Shown piece after piece: positions 24,931 to 34,799 of a stretch of 64,000 nucleotides of DNA. This DNA is from Deinococcus yavapaiensis KR-236. Its GTDB lineage: Bacteria; Deinococcota; Deinococci; Deinococcales; Deinococcaceae. Location: NCBI RefSeq assembly GCF_003217515.1, contig NZ_QJSX01000015.1, forward strand, positions 62,001-126,000, written 5' to 3'. The position numbers were made by a program, and so were the translations under genes. The notes beneath the pieces were generated by a model that worked only from the letters and a program-made list of their open reading frames with translations, made no database searches and was not told the DNA's origin. The first letter of the stretch is position 1. Every line of letters starts with the position of its first letter.

Positions 24931-25035
24931 CTACACGGCGACGGTTGGAAGAAGTTGAACAAGTGGCACGCTCCTGAAGCGAGAGGGCGAGAAGTTCGGG
25001 GCCGTCTTGGTGAGGATCTTCAGGTTGTTTTCCAT
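24931..25035 (-). CDS. Short ORF (34 aa) upstream of the RIO kinase
   Basis: An unrecognised small protein or leader peptide, beginning MENNLKILTKTAPNFSPSRF and ending QLLPTVAV. Its ribosome site AAGGAGGTGA (25050-25041) is a full match to the anti-Shine-Dalgarno, five bases before the ATG, and a TACGCT -10-like box (25066-25061) lies upstream. It ends six bases before the RIO kinase ATG. I favour a real coding unit that couples translation to the kinase; no known family is evident. Confidence 0.6.
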   Translation of the reverse strand: MENNLKILTKTAPNFSPSRFRSVPLVQLLPTVAV

Positions 25036-25183
25036 CTTGGTCACCTCCTTCGGTGAATTTCAGCGTAGCAGAGGAAAGCGGAGACTAGGCCAGGATGCGT
25101 ATTCCTGCGTGGCATCGCGGATCCTTCAGGAAAGCTTCACCTCGCCTCAACAAGCACTCGGACGCGAACGGCAGAGTAAGGAC

Positions 25184-26269
25184 ATGAAACGGCTCGCGCT
25201 CGCGTGCTCGCTGCTGTTGTGCGTCACGCAAGCAGCACCCAAAACGCCTTCCTTGCCGCCGGAGCCCAACGTCGTTCTGCGCGGCACGCTCGCCCAACTT
25301 GCCGCCGGTCGCCTCGACGGAGCGCTCGCCAACTTCTCGCGCGACTTCGCCTCGCCGGCGTGGCGCACGACGCTCACGGCCCTGAAGGGATTGCGCATCA
25401 ACTCGCTCGAACCGTACCGCCCGACCTTCTGGACGCCTTTGGAACGCGAGTACAAGATCACGTACGACGTGCCGCAAGGAACGCTCGTGCTCAAGAACCG
25501 CGCGTTCGTCCTGCTGGCGTTCGACGCGGGCGCGTGGCGCGTCACGAGCTGGGACAAGACGCCGCCGCCTCGCGTCACCCTGGTGCCGAACCGACTCGTG
25601 CCAAACACGGGCGCCGTCGTCAAAGGAGTGGGCTTCGCGCCGAACGCCGCGCTCGACGTCAGCTTGGACGTGAACGGTGACAGCGTCCCGCTCGGAAAGA
25701 CGAAGGCGGACGCGGCAGGACGCCTGTCTTGGTCGTTTCGCGTGCCGAGCCGCGCTGGAAGTGTCTTGCTGCTCGGCGCGAAAGCTCGGGTGCAGATCGC
25801 GAGCGGCGACGCCCGCGTCGGACGGGACGTGGACTTCACGCGGACGTTCACGGCGCGCGAGTTGACCGAGACGTACGTGGCGAATGACCTCACCTTCCGC
25901 TATCCCAGCGCGTACCGCGCCACGCGAGACGACGACCGCTTCACGGTGGCCGATTCGAAGGGACGCGCCGTGCTCTCGGGCCTCGTGCTGCGGCGCTTGC
26001 CTGCCACGGACGGCCTGAGCCTCGCCGACTACGCGGCCCAGCTCGGCAACTTGTACGGTGACCGCGTCGGCAGTGCCATCGACGGCATCACCGTCCGCCC
26101 GATCGTCGGGGGCGGCACGCCGAGTTTCACGGTGCGCTTCACCGACGGGAACACCGGCGTGCTGACGACTTGCCCGGACGGTTCGACGTGGGCGCTGTGG
26201 CGCGGCGACGCGGCGTACGCGGCCTTGCAAGACGGCGTGGCGAACTCGACGGTCCTCTCCTGCCCTTGA
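25184..26269 (+). CDS. Secreted protein of unknown function
   Basis: A 361-aa exported protein with a signal peptide (MKRLALACSLLLCVTQAAP). A helical NTF2-like domain (about 30-130, with ITYDVPQG and FVLLAFDAGAWRVTSWD) is followed by a beta domain (about 140-230, PNRLVPNTGAVVKGVGFAPNAALDV, similar in style to filamin/Ig-like repeats) and a C-terminal domain (about 235-361) resembling the lipid- or surface-associated 'TVADSKGRA' folds of other deinococcal proteins. No catalytic motif. Start chosen at the ATG before the signal peptide. Confidence 0.75.
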   Translation: MKRLALACSLLLCVTQAAPKTPSLPPEPNVVLRGTLAQLAAGRLDGALANFSRDFASPAWRTTLTALKGLRINSLEPYRPTFWTPLEREYKITYDVPQGTLVLKNRAFVLLAFDAGAWRVTSWDKTPPPRVTLVPNRLVPNTGAVVKGVGFAPNAALDVSLDVNGDSVPLGKTKADAAGRLSWSFRVPSRAGSVLLLGAKARVQIASGDARVGRDVDFTRTFTARELTETYVANDLTFRYPSAYRATRDDDRFTVADSKGRAVLSGLVLRRLPATDGLSLADYAAQLGNLYGDRVGSAIDGITVRPIVGGGTPSFTVRFTDGNTGVLTTCPDGSTWALWRGDAAYAALQDGVANSTVLSCP

Positions 26270-26282
26270 ATTCGGGACGCGA

Positions 26283-26312
26283 AGACGGCGCGCCCTAGGG
26301 GGCGCGCCGTCT
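26283..26312. terminator. Hairpin terminator between the secreted protein and coxM
   Basis: Perfect 13-bp stem (26283-26295 with 26300-26312) with a TAGG loop between convergent genes. Very GC-rich; no T-run. Confidence 0.65.
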
Positions 26313-26323
26313 CGAAGCGGCGT

Positions 26324-27187
26324 TCAGGTGTTGGCACGCTCGAAGGCCCGCGTGAGCGCGTCTCGCGCTTGCACGGACACGAGGTGCGCGCGGTACTCGG
26401 CGGACGCGAAGGAATCGCCGATGAGGTCGTCGGGGGACACGGCGCTCGCCACGGCCGCCGCGATCGATGCCGCCGAAAGCGGTTGCCCTTGCAAGGCGGC
26501 CTCCACCTTCGTCAAGCGAACGGCCTGCTCGCCCGCGCCCGTCATGGCCACACGCGCTTGCGTCACCGCGCCGCTCGACGCCTTCACGACGGCCGCCACG
26601 CCCGCGATCGCGTACCGAGACGCGGGATGCGGGAACTTGGCGTACGCCTGCCCTTCGCCGGACGACCGCGCGGGCACGTGAATCTCGACCAGCATCTCGC
26701 CCGGCTCCACCGCCGTTTGAAACATGCCGAGGAAGAACTCGTCGGCGGGCACGACCCGTTCGCCTTCCGAGGACGCGATTTTCATGGACGCGCCGAGCGC
26801 CAGCATCACCGCCGGGTAGTCCGCCGCCGGGTCCGCGTGAGCGAGGGCGCCGCCGACGGTGCCCTTGTTGCGCACCATCGGGTCACCGATGAGCCGAGCC
26901 ACTTCCGGCAGAATCGGCACGACGTCCGCCAGCGTCTCGCTGAATTCCACGTCGCGGTGCGTCGTCATCGCGCCGATCACGACGGTGCCGCCCTCGACGC
27001 GAATACCGCGAAGGTCCGCAATGCGCGACACGTCGATGAGGGCCGACGGAGAGGCGAGCCGCAGCTTCATCGCGGGAACGAGGCTGTGTCCGCCCGCCAG
27101 CAGCTTCGCATCGGGATTTTGCGCGAGCATCGCCAAAGCTTCCGAGACACTGTTCGCACGTTGGTAATCGAATTCGGTGGTGTACAT
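26324..27187 (-). CDS. coxM: Mo-hydroxylase FAD-binding subunit (CoxM-like)
   Basis: Medium subunit of a xanthine-dehydrogenase/CO-dehydrogenase-type enzyme that passes electrons from the iron-sulfur subunit to FAD (287 aa). It begins MYTTEFDYQRANSVSEAL and has the FAD motifs LLAGGHSLVPAMKLRLA and TVGGALAHADPAADYPA, characteristic of CoxM. It is the last gene of the coxG-S-L-M operon. The ATG has a G-rich site upstream, and two hairpins lie in the gap before it. Confidence 0.88.
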   Translation of the reverse strand: MYTTEFDYQRANSVSEALAMLAQNPDAKLLAGGHSLVPAMKLRLASPSALIDVSRIADLRGIRVEGGTVVIGAMTTHRDVEFSETLADVVPILPEVARLIGDPMVRNKGTVGGALAHADPAADYPAVMLALGASMKIASSEGERVVPADEFFLGMFQTAVEPGEMLVEIHVPARSSGEGQAYAKFPHPASRYAIAGVAAVVKASSGAVTQARVAMTGAGEQAVRLTKVEAALQGQPLSAASIAAAVASAVSPDDLIGDSFASAEYRAHLVSVQARDALTRAFERANT

Positions 27188-27193
27188 AACCCC

Positions 27194-27285
27194 TCCCCCC
27201 GTTCGGGGGACCTCTCCTTGAGTGGGAGGCTTTCTGGAACTTGGTGCTCGCGAGTCGCTTCGCGCCACTTTCCGCGCGAAGCGAC
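27194..27285 (-). promoter_or_regulatory. Two intercistronic hairpins between coxL and coxM
   Basis: A perfect 12-bp stem (27254-27265 with 27274-27285) starts seven bases after the coxL stop, and a 5-bp CCCCC/GGGGG hairpin (27196-27200 with 27205-27209) lies close to the coxM ribosome site. They may stabilise or partly terminate the message. Confidence 0.45.
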
Positions 27286-27292
27286 ACAGGGG

Positions 27293-29668
27293 TCAGTCGT
27301 CCGCCGCTTGCTCCGCGCGCGCGCCCTGCATGGCTCGCCACACCTTCTCGGGCGTGTACGGCATGTCGAGGTGGTCGATGCCGAACGGGGCGAGGGCGTC
27401 GATGACGGCGTTCGCGACGGCAGCGGTCGAGGCGATGGTGCCCGCCTCGCCGATGCCCTTCACGCCGAGCGGATTGTGCGGAGAAGGCGTGACGGTGTGC
27501 CCGATTTCGAACGACGGAAGGTCGTCGGCGCGCGGCATCGCGTACTCCATGTACGTGCCGGAAATGAGCTGGCCTTGCTCGTCGTAGACCGTGTTCTCCA
27601 GCAGCGCCTGCCCGACGCCCTGCGCGATGCCGCCGTGCACTTGCCCCTCGGCGATCAGCGGGTTGATCATGGGGCCGCAGTCGTCGACGGCGACGTACTT
27701 GATCAGCTTCGTCTTGCCGGTGTCCGCGTCGACTTCCACGACGGCGATGTGGGTTCCGAACGGATAGACGAAGTTCTTCGGGTCGTAGAAGTAGCTCGCT
27801 TCGAGGCCCGGCTCCATGTCCTCGGGGAAGTTGTGCGCGAGGTGCGCCATGAGCGCCACGTCGAAGAAGGACTTGGCGTTGCTCGGCACGCCTTTGGCGA
27901 AGAACTTGCCGCCTTCGTACTCAACGTCTTCGGGCGCCGCTTCGAGCAAGTGCGCGGCGATTCTGCGCGCCTTGTCTAGGATCTTGCTGGTCGCGAGCTT
28001 CAAAGCGCTGCCGCCGACCGCCGCGCTTCGACTGCCGTACGAACCCCATCCGTAGGGAATGCGGCCCGTATCGCCGTGGATGATGGCGATGTCCTCGATG
28101 GGAATTTGGAGGTCGTCGGCGACGATCTGCGCGAAAGCCGTCTCGTGGCCTTGACCGTGGCTGTGCGAGCCCGTGAGCACCTCGACTTTGCCGGTGGGCA
28201 TGACGCGCACGACGGCGCTTTCCCACTGGCCCGCCTGCGCGCCGAGCATCCCCACGAGTTTCGACGGGGCGAGGCCGCACGCTTCGAGGTACGACGAAAA
28301 GCCGATGCCGATGTAACGGCCTTGCTTGCGCCCTTCCTCCTGCTCGCGGCGCAAGTCGGCGTACTTCACGCGTTCCAGCGCTTGGTCCAAGGCGGGCTCG
28401 TAATTGCCCGAGTCGTACACCAGCGCGACGGGCGTTTGGTACGGAAACTCGTCAGGCTGAATGAAGTTCAGTCGTCGGAACTCGGCGGGATCGATTCCGA
28501 GTTCGTGCGCCATGCGGCTCATCATGCGTTCCACGACGTACGTCGCCTCGGGACGGCCCGCCCCACGGTAGGCGTCGACGGGCACGGTGTGCGTGAAGAC
28601 GCCCGTCACCTCGCAGTGAACCGCCGGGAACTTGTACGTGCCGTTCAGAAGCGTTCCGTACAAGTACGTCGGAACGGCGGGCGCGAAGGTGGTGAGGTAC
28701 GCGCCGAGATTCGCCACGGTCTTGACGCGCAGCCCGAGGACCTTGTGGTTCTCGTCCACGGCGAGTTCGGCGACCGTTTCGTGATCGCGCCCTTGCATGT
28801 CGGACACGAACGCCTCGGAGCGGCGCGCGGCCCACTTCACGGGCCGGTTCACCTTCTTCGCGGCGTACAAAACGATGACTTCCTCTTGGTACTGGAAGAT
28901 CTTCGATCCGAAGCCGCCGCCCACGTCGGGCGAAATCACGCGCAGTTTGTGCTCGGGAATCCCGAGGATGAACGCCGCGATGAGCAGGCGGTGGATGTGC
29001 GGATTTTGCGAGGTCGTCCAGAGAGTGTACTCGTCGCCCGCGCGTTGATACGACGCCATCGACGCTCTCGGCTCGATCGCGTTCGGCACGAGGCGGTGGT
29101 TGCGCAAGTTCAGCTTGACGGTCTTGTACGCCCGCTCGAAGTTCGCGTCCACCGCTTCACGGTCGCCGATCTGCCACTCGAAGGCGACGTTGCCGGGCGC
29201 CTCGGGATGCACGAGCGGCGCTCCTTGCGCCAAGGCCTCCGATCCAAGCGCCACGGCGTCCATCGGTTCGAGATCGACGTCGATCAATCCGACGGCGTCC
29301 TCGGCGGTCGCGCGGTCCTCGGCGATCACGCACGCGAGGATGTCGCCGACGTGGTGCGCCACTTCCGGTGCGATGGCGTAGTGCGCGGGAATCTTGAGGT
29401 CGGGCAGCAGCCAACCTGTCGGAATCGAGCCGACTTTCGCCTCCAGCAACTCCTTGCCTGTGATGACGGCGAGCACGCCCGGATGCGCGAGGGCGGCCGA
29501 CGTGTCGAGCCGCGTGACGCGCGCGTGCGCGTACGGACTGCGCAGCATCGCCGCGTGCGCCATGCCCGGCAAAGTCATGTCGTCCGTGTACCGTCCCGTT
29601 CCCGTGACGAAACGCGGGTCCTCCACGCGCTTCATCGCTTTGCCGAAATACTTCCCGGTCTCGCTCAT
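27293..29668 (-). CDS. coxL: Mo-hydroxylase large (molybdopterin) subunit, CoxL form II
   Basis: Catalytic subunit (791 aa) carrying the molybdenum cofactor. The active-site loop reads AYRGAGRPE, the signature of form II CoxL; true CO dehydrogenases have AYRCSFR. The base-catalyst motif GIGEAG is present near the C-terminus, along with GGGFGSK. The substrate is therefore probably a purine, aromatic or other carbonyl compound rather than CO. The gene lies between coxS and coxM; no CoxD/E/F-type maturation genes are nearby. Confidence 0.9.
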   Translation of the reverse strand: MSETGKYFGKAMKRVEDPRFVTGTGRYTDDMTLPGMAHAAMLRSPYAHARVTRLDTSAALAHPGVLAVITGKELLEAKVGSIPTGWLLPDLKIPAHYAIAPEVAHHVGDILACVIAEDRATAEDAVGLIDVDLEPMDAVALGSEALAQGAPLVHPEAPGNVAFEWQIGDREAVDANFERAYKTVKLNLRNHRLVPNAIEPRASMASYQRAGDEYTLWTTSQNPHIHRLLIAAFILGIPEHKLRVISPDVGGGFGSKIFQYQEEVIVLYAAKKVNRPVKWAARRSEAFVSDMQGRDHETVAELAVDENHKVLGLRVKTVANLGAYLTTFAPAVPTYLYGTLLNGTYKFPAVHCEVTGVFTHTVPVDAYRGAGRPEATYVVERMMSRMAHELGIDPAEFRRLNFIQPDEFPYQTPVALVYDSGNYEPALDQALERVKYADLRREQEEGRKQGRYIGIGFSSYLEACGLAPSKLVGMLGAQAGQWESAVVRVMPTGKVEVLTGSHSHGQGHETAFAQIVADDLQIPIEDIAIIHGDTGRIPYGWGSYGSRSAAVGGSALKLATSKILDKARRIAAHLLEAAPEDVEYEGGKFFAKGVPSNAKSFFDVALMAHLAHNFPEDMEPGLEASYFYDPKNFVYPFGTHIAVVEVDADTGKTKLIKYVAVDDCGPMINPLIAEGQVHGGIAQGVGQALLENTVYDEQGQLISGTYMEYAMPRADDLPSFEIGHTVTPSPHNPLGVKGIGEAGTIASTAAVANAVIDALAPFGIDHLDMPYTPEKVWRAMQGARAEQAADD

Positions 29669-29680
29669 GCCTCTCTCCTC

Positions 29681-30189
<509 letters not shown>

Positions 30190-30193
<4 letters not shown>

Positions 30194-30648
30194 ACCGTCA
30201 CACCTCCCGGTTTGCGTTGCGCTTCGACTTCGAGTTTCGAGAAGAACTTGCCCGCCATCTGCTGAGCGACGCTCGGCAGCAAGCGCGCGCCGAGCGTGGC
30301 GAGCATGCCCGAGAGTTGGGGCGAGCCCGTCCACGTGAGCACCGTCGCGTTTCCTTGCTGTTGAAGTTGCATGACCCCGGTCGCGCGAATGATGCCGACG
30401 GGCGCCTTCGCCTCCAAGTCGAGGGTCATGGATTCGGGAGGCGTCGCGTTGCGCATGGTGAGGAAGCCTTGGTACGTGCCCTTCACGGGGCCGACTTGGA
30501 AGTCCACGGAGCCCCTGAAGCGGTCGGGACCGTCGGGTGAAAGGTCTTTGACGCCCGGGACGCAGCGCGCGAGCACCGCCGGGTCTTGCAGAGCCGCCCA
30601 AACTTGCTCGCGGGTGGCGTTGAGGGTATGACTGCCTGAAAGTTGCAA
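30190..30648 (-). CDS. coxG: CoxG-like SRPBCC protein
   Basis: A 152-aa START/SRPBCC-fold protein commonly found with Mo-hydroxylase operons; CoxG is thought to help recruit or anchor the enzyme at the membrane. It begins MQLSGSHTLNATREQVWAAL, the family's typical start, from a TTG codon. GGAGG (30661-30657) lies eight bases upstream of that TTG, which decides the start over longer frames. It is the first gene of the operon, and its stop overlaps coxS. Confidence 0.88.
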
Positions 30649-30842
30649 GAAACGCACCTCCGATGAACATGAACGGTCGCCTGGCGAATCAGCGCGGCGT
30701 CCACAGACTTTGTGACTCCCCAACCTTAACACGTCTTTCCTGAAGCGCACGTTAGCGTGGCGCCCGAAGAGGGCGTTTCACGTGCGACTTTCGTCCGACG
30801 CGCCCGCGAACTTCGCCCCTCATGCTGAGGACGAGGTTTTCG

Positions 30843-31181
30843 ATGCTGCGCTTCCTTCATCACGTCACCCTGTACGTTCCGGATTTGCGGGCCGCCGTCA
30901 CTTACTACGAGGCGCTCGGACTGAAAGTCGAATCGACGTCGAATCGGCGCGTCTTGATGCGCTTCGAAGCGGGCGAGGCGAAGTTGGAGCTTCACGACGA
31001 CGAGCGCGCGCAGTTCACGGACGTGAACGTCGGCGTGACCGACCTCGCGAGCACCTATAAGGCCTTGTCGAGAAATCCCGGCGTGGCGTGGCTCGAAACA
31101 CCGCGCGAAGGGCGCGCGACCCTGCGAGGACCGGATGGAAACGTGCTCGTTCTGTGCGAAGAGCGTTCAGCGACGGTTTAG
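30843..31181 (+). CDS. VOC/glyoxalase-like protein
   Basis: A 112-aa vicinal-oxygen-chelate protein: MLRFLHHVTLYVPDLRAAVTYYEALGL, LELHDDE and GPDGNVLVLCEE. Substrate unknown. The stop codon TAG overlaps the -10 box of the downstream response-regulator gene. ATG chosen after GAGG; an in-frame ATG seven codons upstream is also possible. Confidence 0.82.
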   Translation: MLRFLHHVTLYVPDLRAAVTYYEALGLKVESTSNRRVLMRFEAGEAKLELHDDERAQFTDVNVGVTDLASTYKALSRNPGVAWLETPREGRATLRGPDGNVLVLCEERSATV

Positions 31182-31184
31182 AAT
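31179..31184 (+). promoter_or_regulatory. -10 box (TAGAAT) of the response-regulator gene
   Basis: Seven bases before the GTG at 31192; it shares bases with the upstream stop codon. Confidence 0.5.
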
Positions 31185-31191
31185 GTACGCC

Positions 31192-31836
31192 GTGACCCAC
31201 TTTTCACCTGTTCGCGTCTTGCTCGTGGACGATCACGCGGTCGTTCGGCAAGGCATCAAAATGTTTCTGGGAACGTCGGACGCCGTGGAAGTCGTGGGCG
31301 AGGCGCGCAACGGCCAAGAAGGCCTCGATCTCGTCGAGAAGCTCGCCCCGCACGTCGTCCTGATGGACCTCCTGATGCCCGTCATGGACGGCGTCACGGC
31401 CATTCGAGAGCTCAAGCGGCGCTTCCCGGACGTCGAAGTCATCGCCTTGACGAGCGTTCTCGAAGACAAGAAGGTCGTCGACGCCGTGCAAGCGGGCGCG
31501 ACGGGCTACCTGCTCAAAGACACCGACTCGGACGCGTTGGAGGAAGCCATCCAAGCGGCGGCGCGCGGAGAAGTACGCCTGCATCCGGAAGCCGCCAAGC
31601 GCCTCGCGCGCGAAGTTCGCACGCCCGAGATGCGCGAAGCCCTCACGCCACGCGAAACGGAGATCCTACGGCTCGTGGCGCGCGGACGCGCCAACAAGGA
31701 GATCGCGCGCGACTTGGCAATCGAGGAGCGCACGGTGAAGACGCACGTCACGCACGTTTTGAGCAAGCTCGGCCTCGCGAGCCGCACGCAAGCGGCGATC
31801 TTCGCGTTCAAGGAGGGTTTGGTCGGACTTGACTGA
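31192..31836 (+). CDS. NarL/FixJ-family response regulator
   Basis: DNA-binding partner of the adjacent sensor kinase (214 aa). The receiver domain (about 5-120) has the acidic pair in VLLVDDHAVVRQG, phosphorylation site Asp59 (LMDLLMPVMDG), Thr/Ser in LTSVLED and Lys in LLKDTD. The LuxR-type HTH (about 145-210) reads LTPRETEILRLVARGRANKEIA then RTVKTHVTHVLSKLGL. The GTG start follows a -10 box by seven bases. Its end overlaps the kinase gene. Confidence 0.93.
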   Translation: MTHFSPVRVLLVDDHAVVRQGIKMFLGTSDAVEVVGEARNGQEGLDLVEKLAPHVVLMDLLMPVMDGVTAIRELKRRFPDVEVIALTSVLEDKKVVDAVQAGATGYLLKDTDSDALEEAIQAAARGEVRLHPEAAKRLAREVRTPEMREALTPRETEILRLVARGRANKEIARDLAIEERTVKTHVTHVLSKLGLASRTQAAIFAFKEGLVGLD

Positions 31837-34738
31837 CGCCGACGTGCGAGTCGGGATCGGGACGCTTGCCGCGCGCGTCCTGCTGACGGTCGCGATCTTG
31901 ATGTTGGCCCTCGGCACGATCGTGGCGTACACGGTGACGCGCGGCTTTCTGAGCGCGCGTGACCGCGCCGCCGAACGCGCCAACGTCGGCATGGAACATG
32001 AAATCTCGCGCCGTTTGCTGCAGCAAGCCGAGTCGGAAGCGCAAGCGAGCGAAACGCGCCTTCTCGCCGTCGGGGAAACCGCGCGCCTCGCGGCGAACGT
32101 GTGGGCGAACCTTCCCCTCGACGCTTCTCGGGCGCCGACGCTGCGCCGCGCTGCCAGCGGCGCTTGGTACGACGCCCGACCGAACCGCGCGGCCGACGTG
32201 TGGCTTCCGCGCGGCGTCACCCTCGACGCCTCGACGCGGCGTGACGTGCTCGAAACGGCGAATCTCGACGCCCTCTTTCCCGCCTTGCTGTCCGAACACT
32301 CGGACGGCGTGGCGCTCTACTTCACGAACGCGCAGTCCATGACGCGCTACTATCCGCCTCTCGGCTTGCACCGCGTCTTGCCGCCCGACCTCGACATCGC
32401 GCATCAAGCGCCGTTCATGAACGTCCGCCCGGAACGCGACCCCGCCCGCCTTCTCGTGTGGTCGCCGCCTTACCTCGACGACGCCGGACACGGCCTGCTC
32501 GTCACGGCGAGCGCCCCCTTGTACAAAGACGGCGTGTTTCGCGGCATGATCGCCGTTGACGTCAGCTTGAACCGCCTCACGACGCGCCTGCGCGGCCTGA
32601 ATCCCACGCGCGGCGGATCGGCGATGCTGCTCGACCGAAAAGGGCGCGTGCTCGCCGCGCCCGAGGGCGCCTTGACGTTGCTGCTGGGCCGAACGCCTCC
32701 GAAGGCGCCTCGCGAGCTGCTGCGACTTTCCCTCGTGAACGACGCGGAATCGGCCCTGCGCGACCTCAAGGACACCTTCGCTCGAGGCGGCCTTGGCGCC
32801 CGCGTGATCGACGCGCACGGCTCGTCGCTCGTCGTGACCTTCGCGCCCCTGCCGACCCTCGGATGGACGCTCGTGCTCGTCTCGCCCTTGGAGGAGGTGA
32901 CGGCGACTCGGCGTGACGTCGCGACGGCCATCGAACTCGACGCCGACCGCACCTTGACGCTCACGGGCGCGTTCGTGCTGGGATTCTTCGTCGTGGGCCT
33001 CACCGTGACGGCCCTGCTGGCACACGTCGGACTGCTGCGGCCCATCGCTCGCCTCACGCGGGCGGCGCGCGCCGTGACCGCCGGGAACTTGGACGTTCGC
33101 GTGCCCGCCCGACGGCGAGACGAGCTTGGCACGCTCGGCGACGCGTTCAACACCATGCTCGAACGCCTGCAGGCACGCGGCCGAGAACTGCGCCGCAGCC
33201 AGGAACGCTACGAACTCGCCGTGCGCGGCTCGAACGACGGCTTGTGGGAGTGGAACCTCGGCGCGGACGACGTGTACTTCTCGCCACGCTGGAAGGCCAT
33301 CTTGGGCTACGAAGACCACGAACTCGCGAACACCCTGAGCAGTTGGCGGGACCAATTGCATCCGGACGAGCGCGACCACGTCACGCGCAGCGTGGACGCC
33401 CACCTCGCGTCGGGCGGCGACTTGTTGGAGTTCGAGCATCGCCTGCGGCACAAGGACGGTTCGTGGCGCTGGGTCTTGTCTCGAGGCGCGACGAGTCGGG
33501 ACGAAGCGGGGCGCGCCTTGCGCTTCGCCGGTTCGCACACCGACATCACCGAGCGCGTGGAAGCCTACCGGTTGCTCGAACGCCGCGTCGCCGAGCGCAC
33601 ACGCGAACTCGAAGCCGTCCTCGCCGTGATGAAGGACCTCACGTTCGGCGCGAATCTGCGCGAAACCCTCGACAACCTCGCGCGCGGCGTCGTGGAAGTC
33701 ACGGGCGCGGTGGCGGCGGCCGTGCTCCTCGACGACCAAGGCGACAGCAAGTACGGCGGTACGTTCGGCTTGCCTCCCGGCTTCGAGGCGGCGGACGCGG
33801 AGCTCGCGCGCCGCATGAAAGGGCGCGGCATGATGCAGCAGACGCTGCACGACGGCGCGACCGTCGTGTGGCGCGGCACGCGCGCGAGCGCGCTCGCCAC
33901 GCCCGAGTACGCTCCGCTGCATCCGTTCATGCGCGACGCCGCGTGGGACACCGTGGTCAGCGTTCCGCTCGTGTACGGCGGACGCCTGCTCGGCACGCTC
34001 GCCGCGTACTACCCGCAGGACCGCGACGTGAACGAGGCGGACATGCACCTCGTGGAGGGCATCGCGGGCCAAGCGGCGGTCGCCGTGGAAAACGCCCGCC
34101 TGTTCGCCGACGCCGGGGACCGCGCGGCGTTGCAAGAACGCCACAAGTTGGCGCGCGAACTGCACGACTCGGTATCGCAAGCGCTGTACGGCATCGCCCT
34201 TGGCGGCCGCACGACGCTGCGTCTTTTGGAACGCTCGCCCGAGAAGGCCCCGGACTCCGTGAAGTACATGCTGTCGCTCGCCGAAGCGGCTCTCGCCGAG
34301 ATGCGCGCCCTCATCTTCGAGCTTCGCCCCGAATCGCTGGAGCAAGAAGGACTCTCGATGGCCCTCGCCAAACTCGCGTCCGCCCTGCAAGCGCGGCACG
34401 GTTTGGAAGTGTCGCTCGATCTCGGGGACGAGCCCGACCTCGGCATCGACGCGAAGGTCGCCTTGCTGAGAATCGCGCAGGAAGCGACGCACAACACCGT
34501 GAAGCACGCGGGCGCGTCACGCGTGGAGTTGCGTCTCTGGCAAGAAGGCTCGGTCGTCGTTCTCGAAGTGCACGACGACGGCATGGGCTTCGATCCGGGC
34601 GTCGCGCGACAAGGCAGCCTCGGCCAGAAGACTATGCGCGAACGGGCGACCGCCGTCGGAGGAACGTGCAGCGTGACGAGTTCGCTCGGGCGCGGCACCT
34701 TGGTGCGCGTGGAAGTCGGTCCTCGCGTTCTCGTGTGA
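31829..34738 (+). CDS. Membrane sensor histidine kinase (HisKA_3 type)
   Basis: Large hybrid sensor (969 aa): a membrane helix (about 12-35), a dCache-like external domain (about 36-370), a second helix (about 375-400), HAMP (about 400-450), PAS/PAC (about 455-590, ending SHTDITERVEAY), GAF (about 600-765), HisKA_3 with phospho-acceptor His779 (ARELHDSVSQALYG), and a HATPase_c domain (about 860-965, NTVKHAGASR, DDGMGFD). It probably phosphorylates the upstream regulator. It starts with TTG, overlapping the regulator stop by eight bases, with AAGGAGGG upstream. A strong terminator follows. The signal is unknown. Confidence 0.9.
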   Translation: MTDADVRVGIGTLAARVLLTVAILMLALGTIVAYTVTRGFLSARDRAAERANVGMEHEISRRLLQQAESEAQASETRLLAVGETARLAANVWANLPLDASRAPTLRRAASGAWYDARPNRAADVWLPRGVTLDASTRRDVLETANLDALFPALLSEHSDGVALYFTNAQSMTRYYPPLGLHRVLPPDLDIAHQAPFMNVRPERDPARLLVWSPPYLDDAGHGLLVTASAPLYKDGVFRGMIAVDVSLNRLTTRLRGLNPTRGGSAMLLDRKGRVLAAPEGALTLLLGRTPPKAPRELLRLSLVNDAESALRDLKDTFARGGLGARVIDAHGSSLVVTFAPLPTLGWTLVLVSPLEEVTATRRDVATAIELDADRTLTLTGAFVLGFFVVGLTVTALLAHVGLLRPIARLTRAARAVTAGNLDVRVPARRRDELGTLGDAFNTMLERLQARGRELRRSQERYELAVRGSNDGLWEWNLGADDVYFSPRWKAILGYEDHELANTLSSWRDQLHPDERDHVTRSVDAHLASGGDLLEFEHRLRHKDGSWRWVLSRGATSRDEAGRALRFAGSHTDITERVEAYRLLERRVAERTRELEAVLAVMKDLTFGANLRETLDNLARGVVEVTGAVAAAVLLDDQGDSKYGGTFGLPPGFEAADAELARRMKGRGMMQQTLHDGATVVWRGTRASALATPEYAPLHPFMRDAAWDTVVSVPLVYGGRLLGTLAAYYPQDRDVNEADMHLVEGIAGQAAVAVENARLFADAGDRAALQERHKLARELHDSVSQALYGIALGGRTTLRLLERSPEKAPDSVKYMLSLAEAALAEMRALIFELRPESLEQEGLSMALAKLASALQARHGLEVSLDLGDEPDLGIDAKVALLRIAQEATHNTVKHAGASRVELRLWQEGSVVVLEVHDDGMGFDPGVARQGSLGQKTMRERATAVGGTCSVTSSLGRGTLVRVEVGPRVLV

Positions 34739-34746
34739 GCGTTCGG

Positions 34747-34783
34747 CGAAGGGGGCCGAGTCACTCGGACTCGGCCCCCTTCG
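34747..34783. terminator. Hairpin terminator after the two-component system
   Basis: Perfect 15-bp stem (34747-34761 with 34769-34783) with a 7-base loop, between the kinase (+) and the convergent ABC permease (-). Confidence 0.75.
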
Positions 34784-34799
34784 CGTCGCGTCACGGTCG

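Noticed and set aside
31808..34507. 899-codon minus-strand frame opposite the sensor kinase
   Set aside because: Arg/His/Gly-rich shadow of a GC-rich gene with no domains; similar antisense frames lie opposite priA, coxL, atpA and proS.
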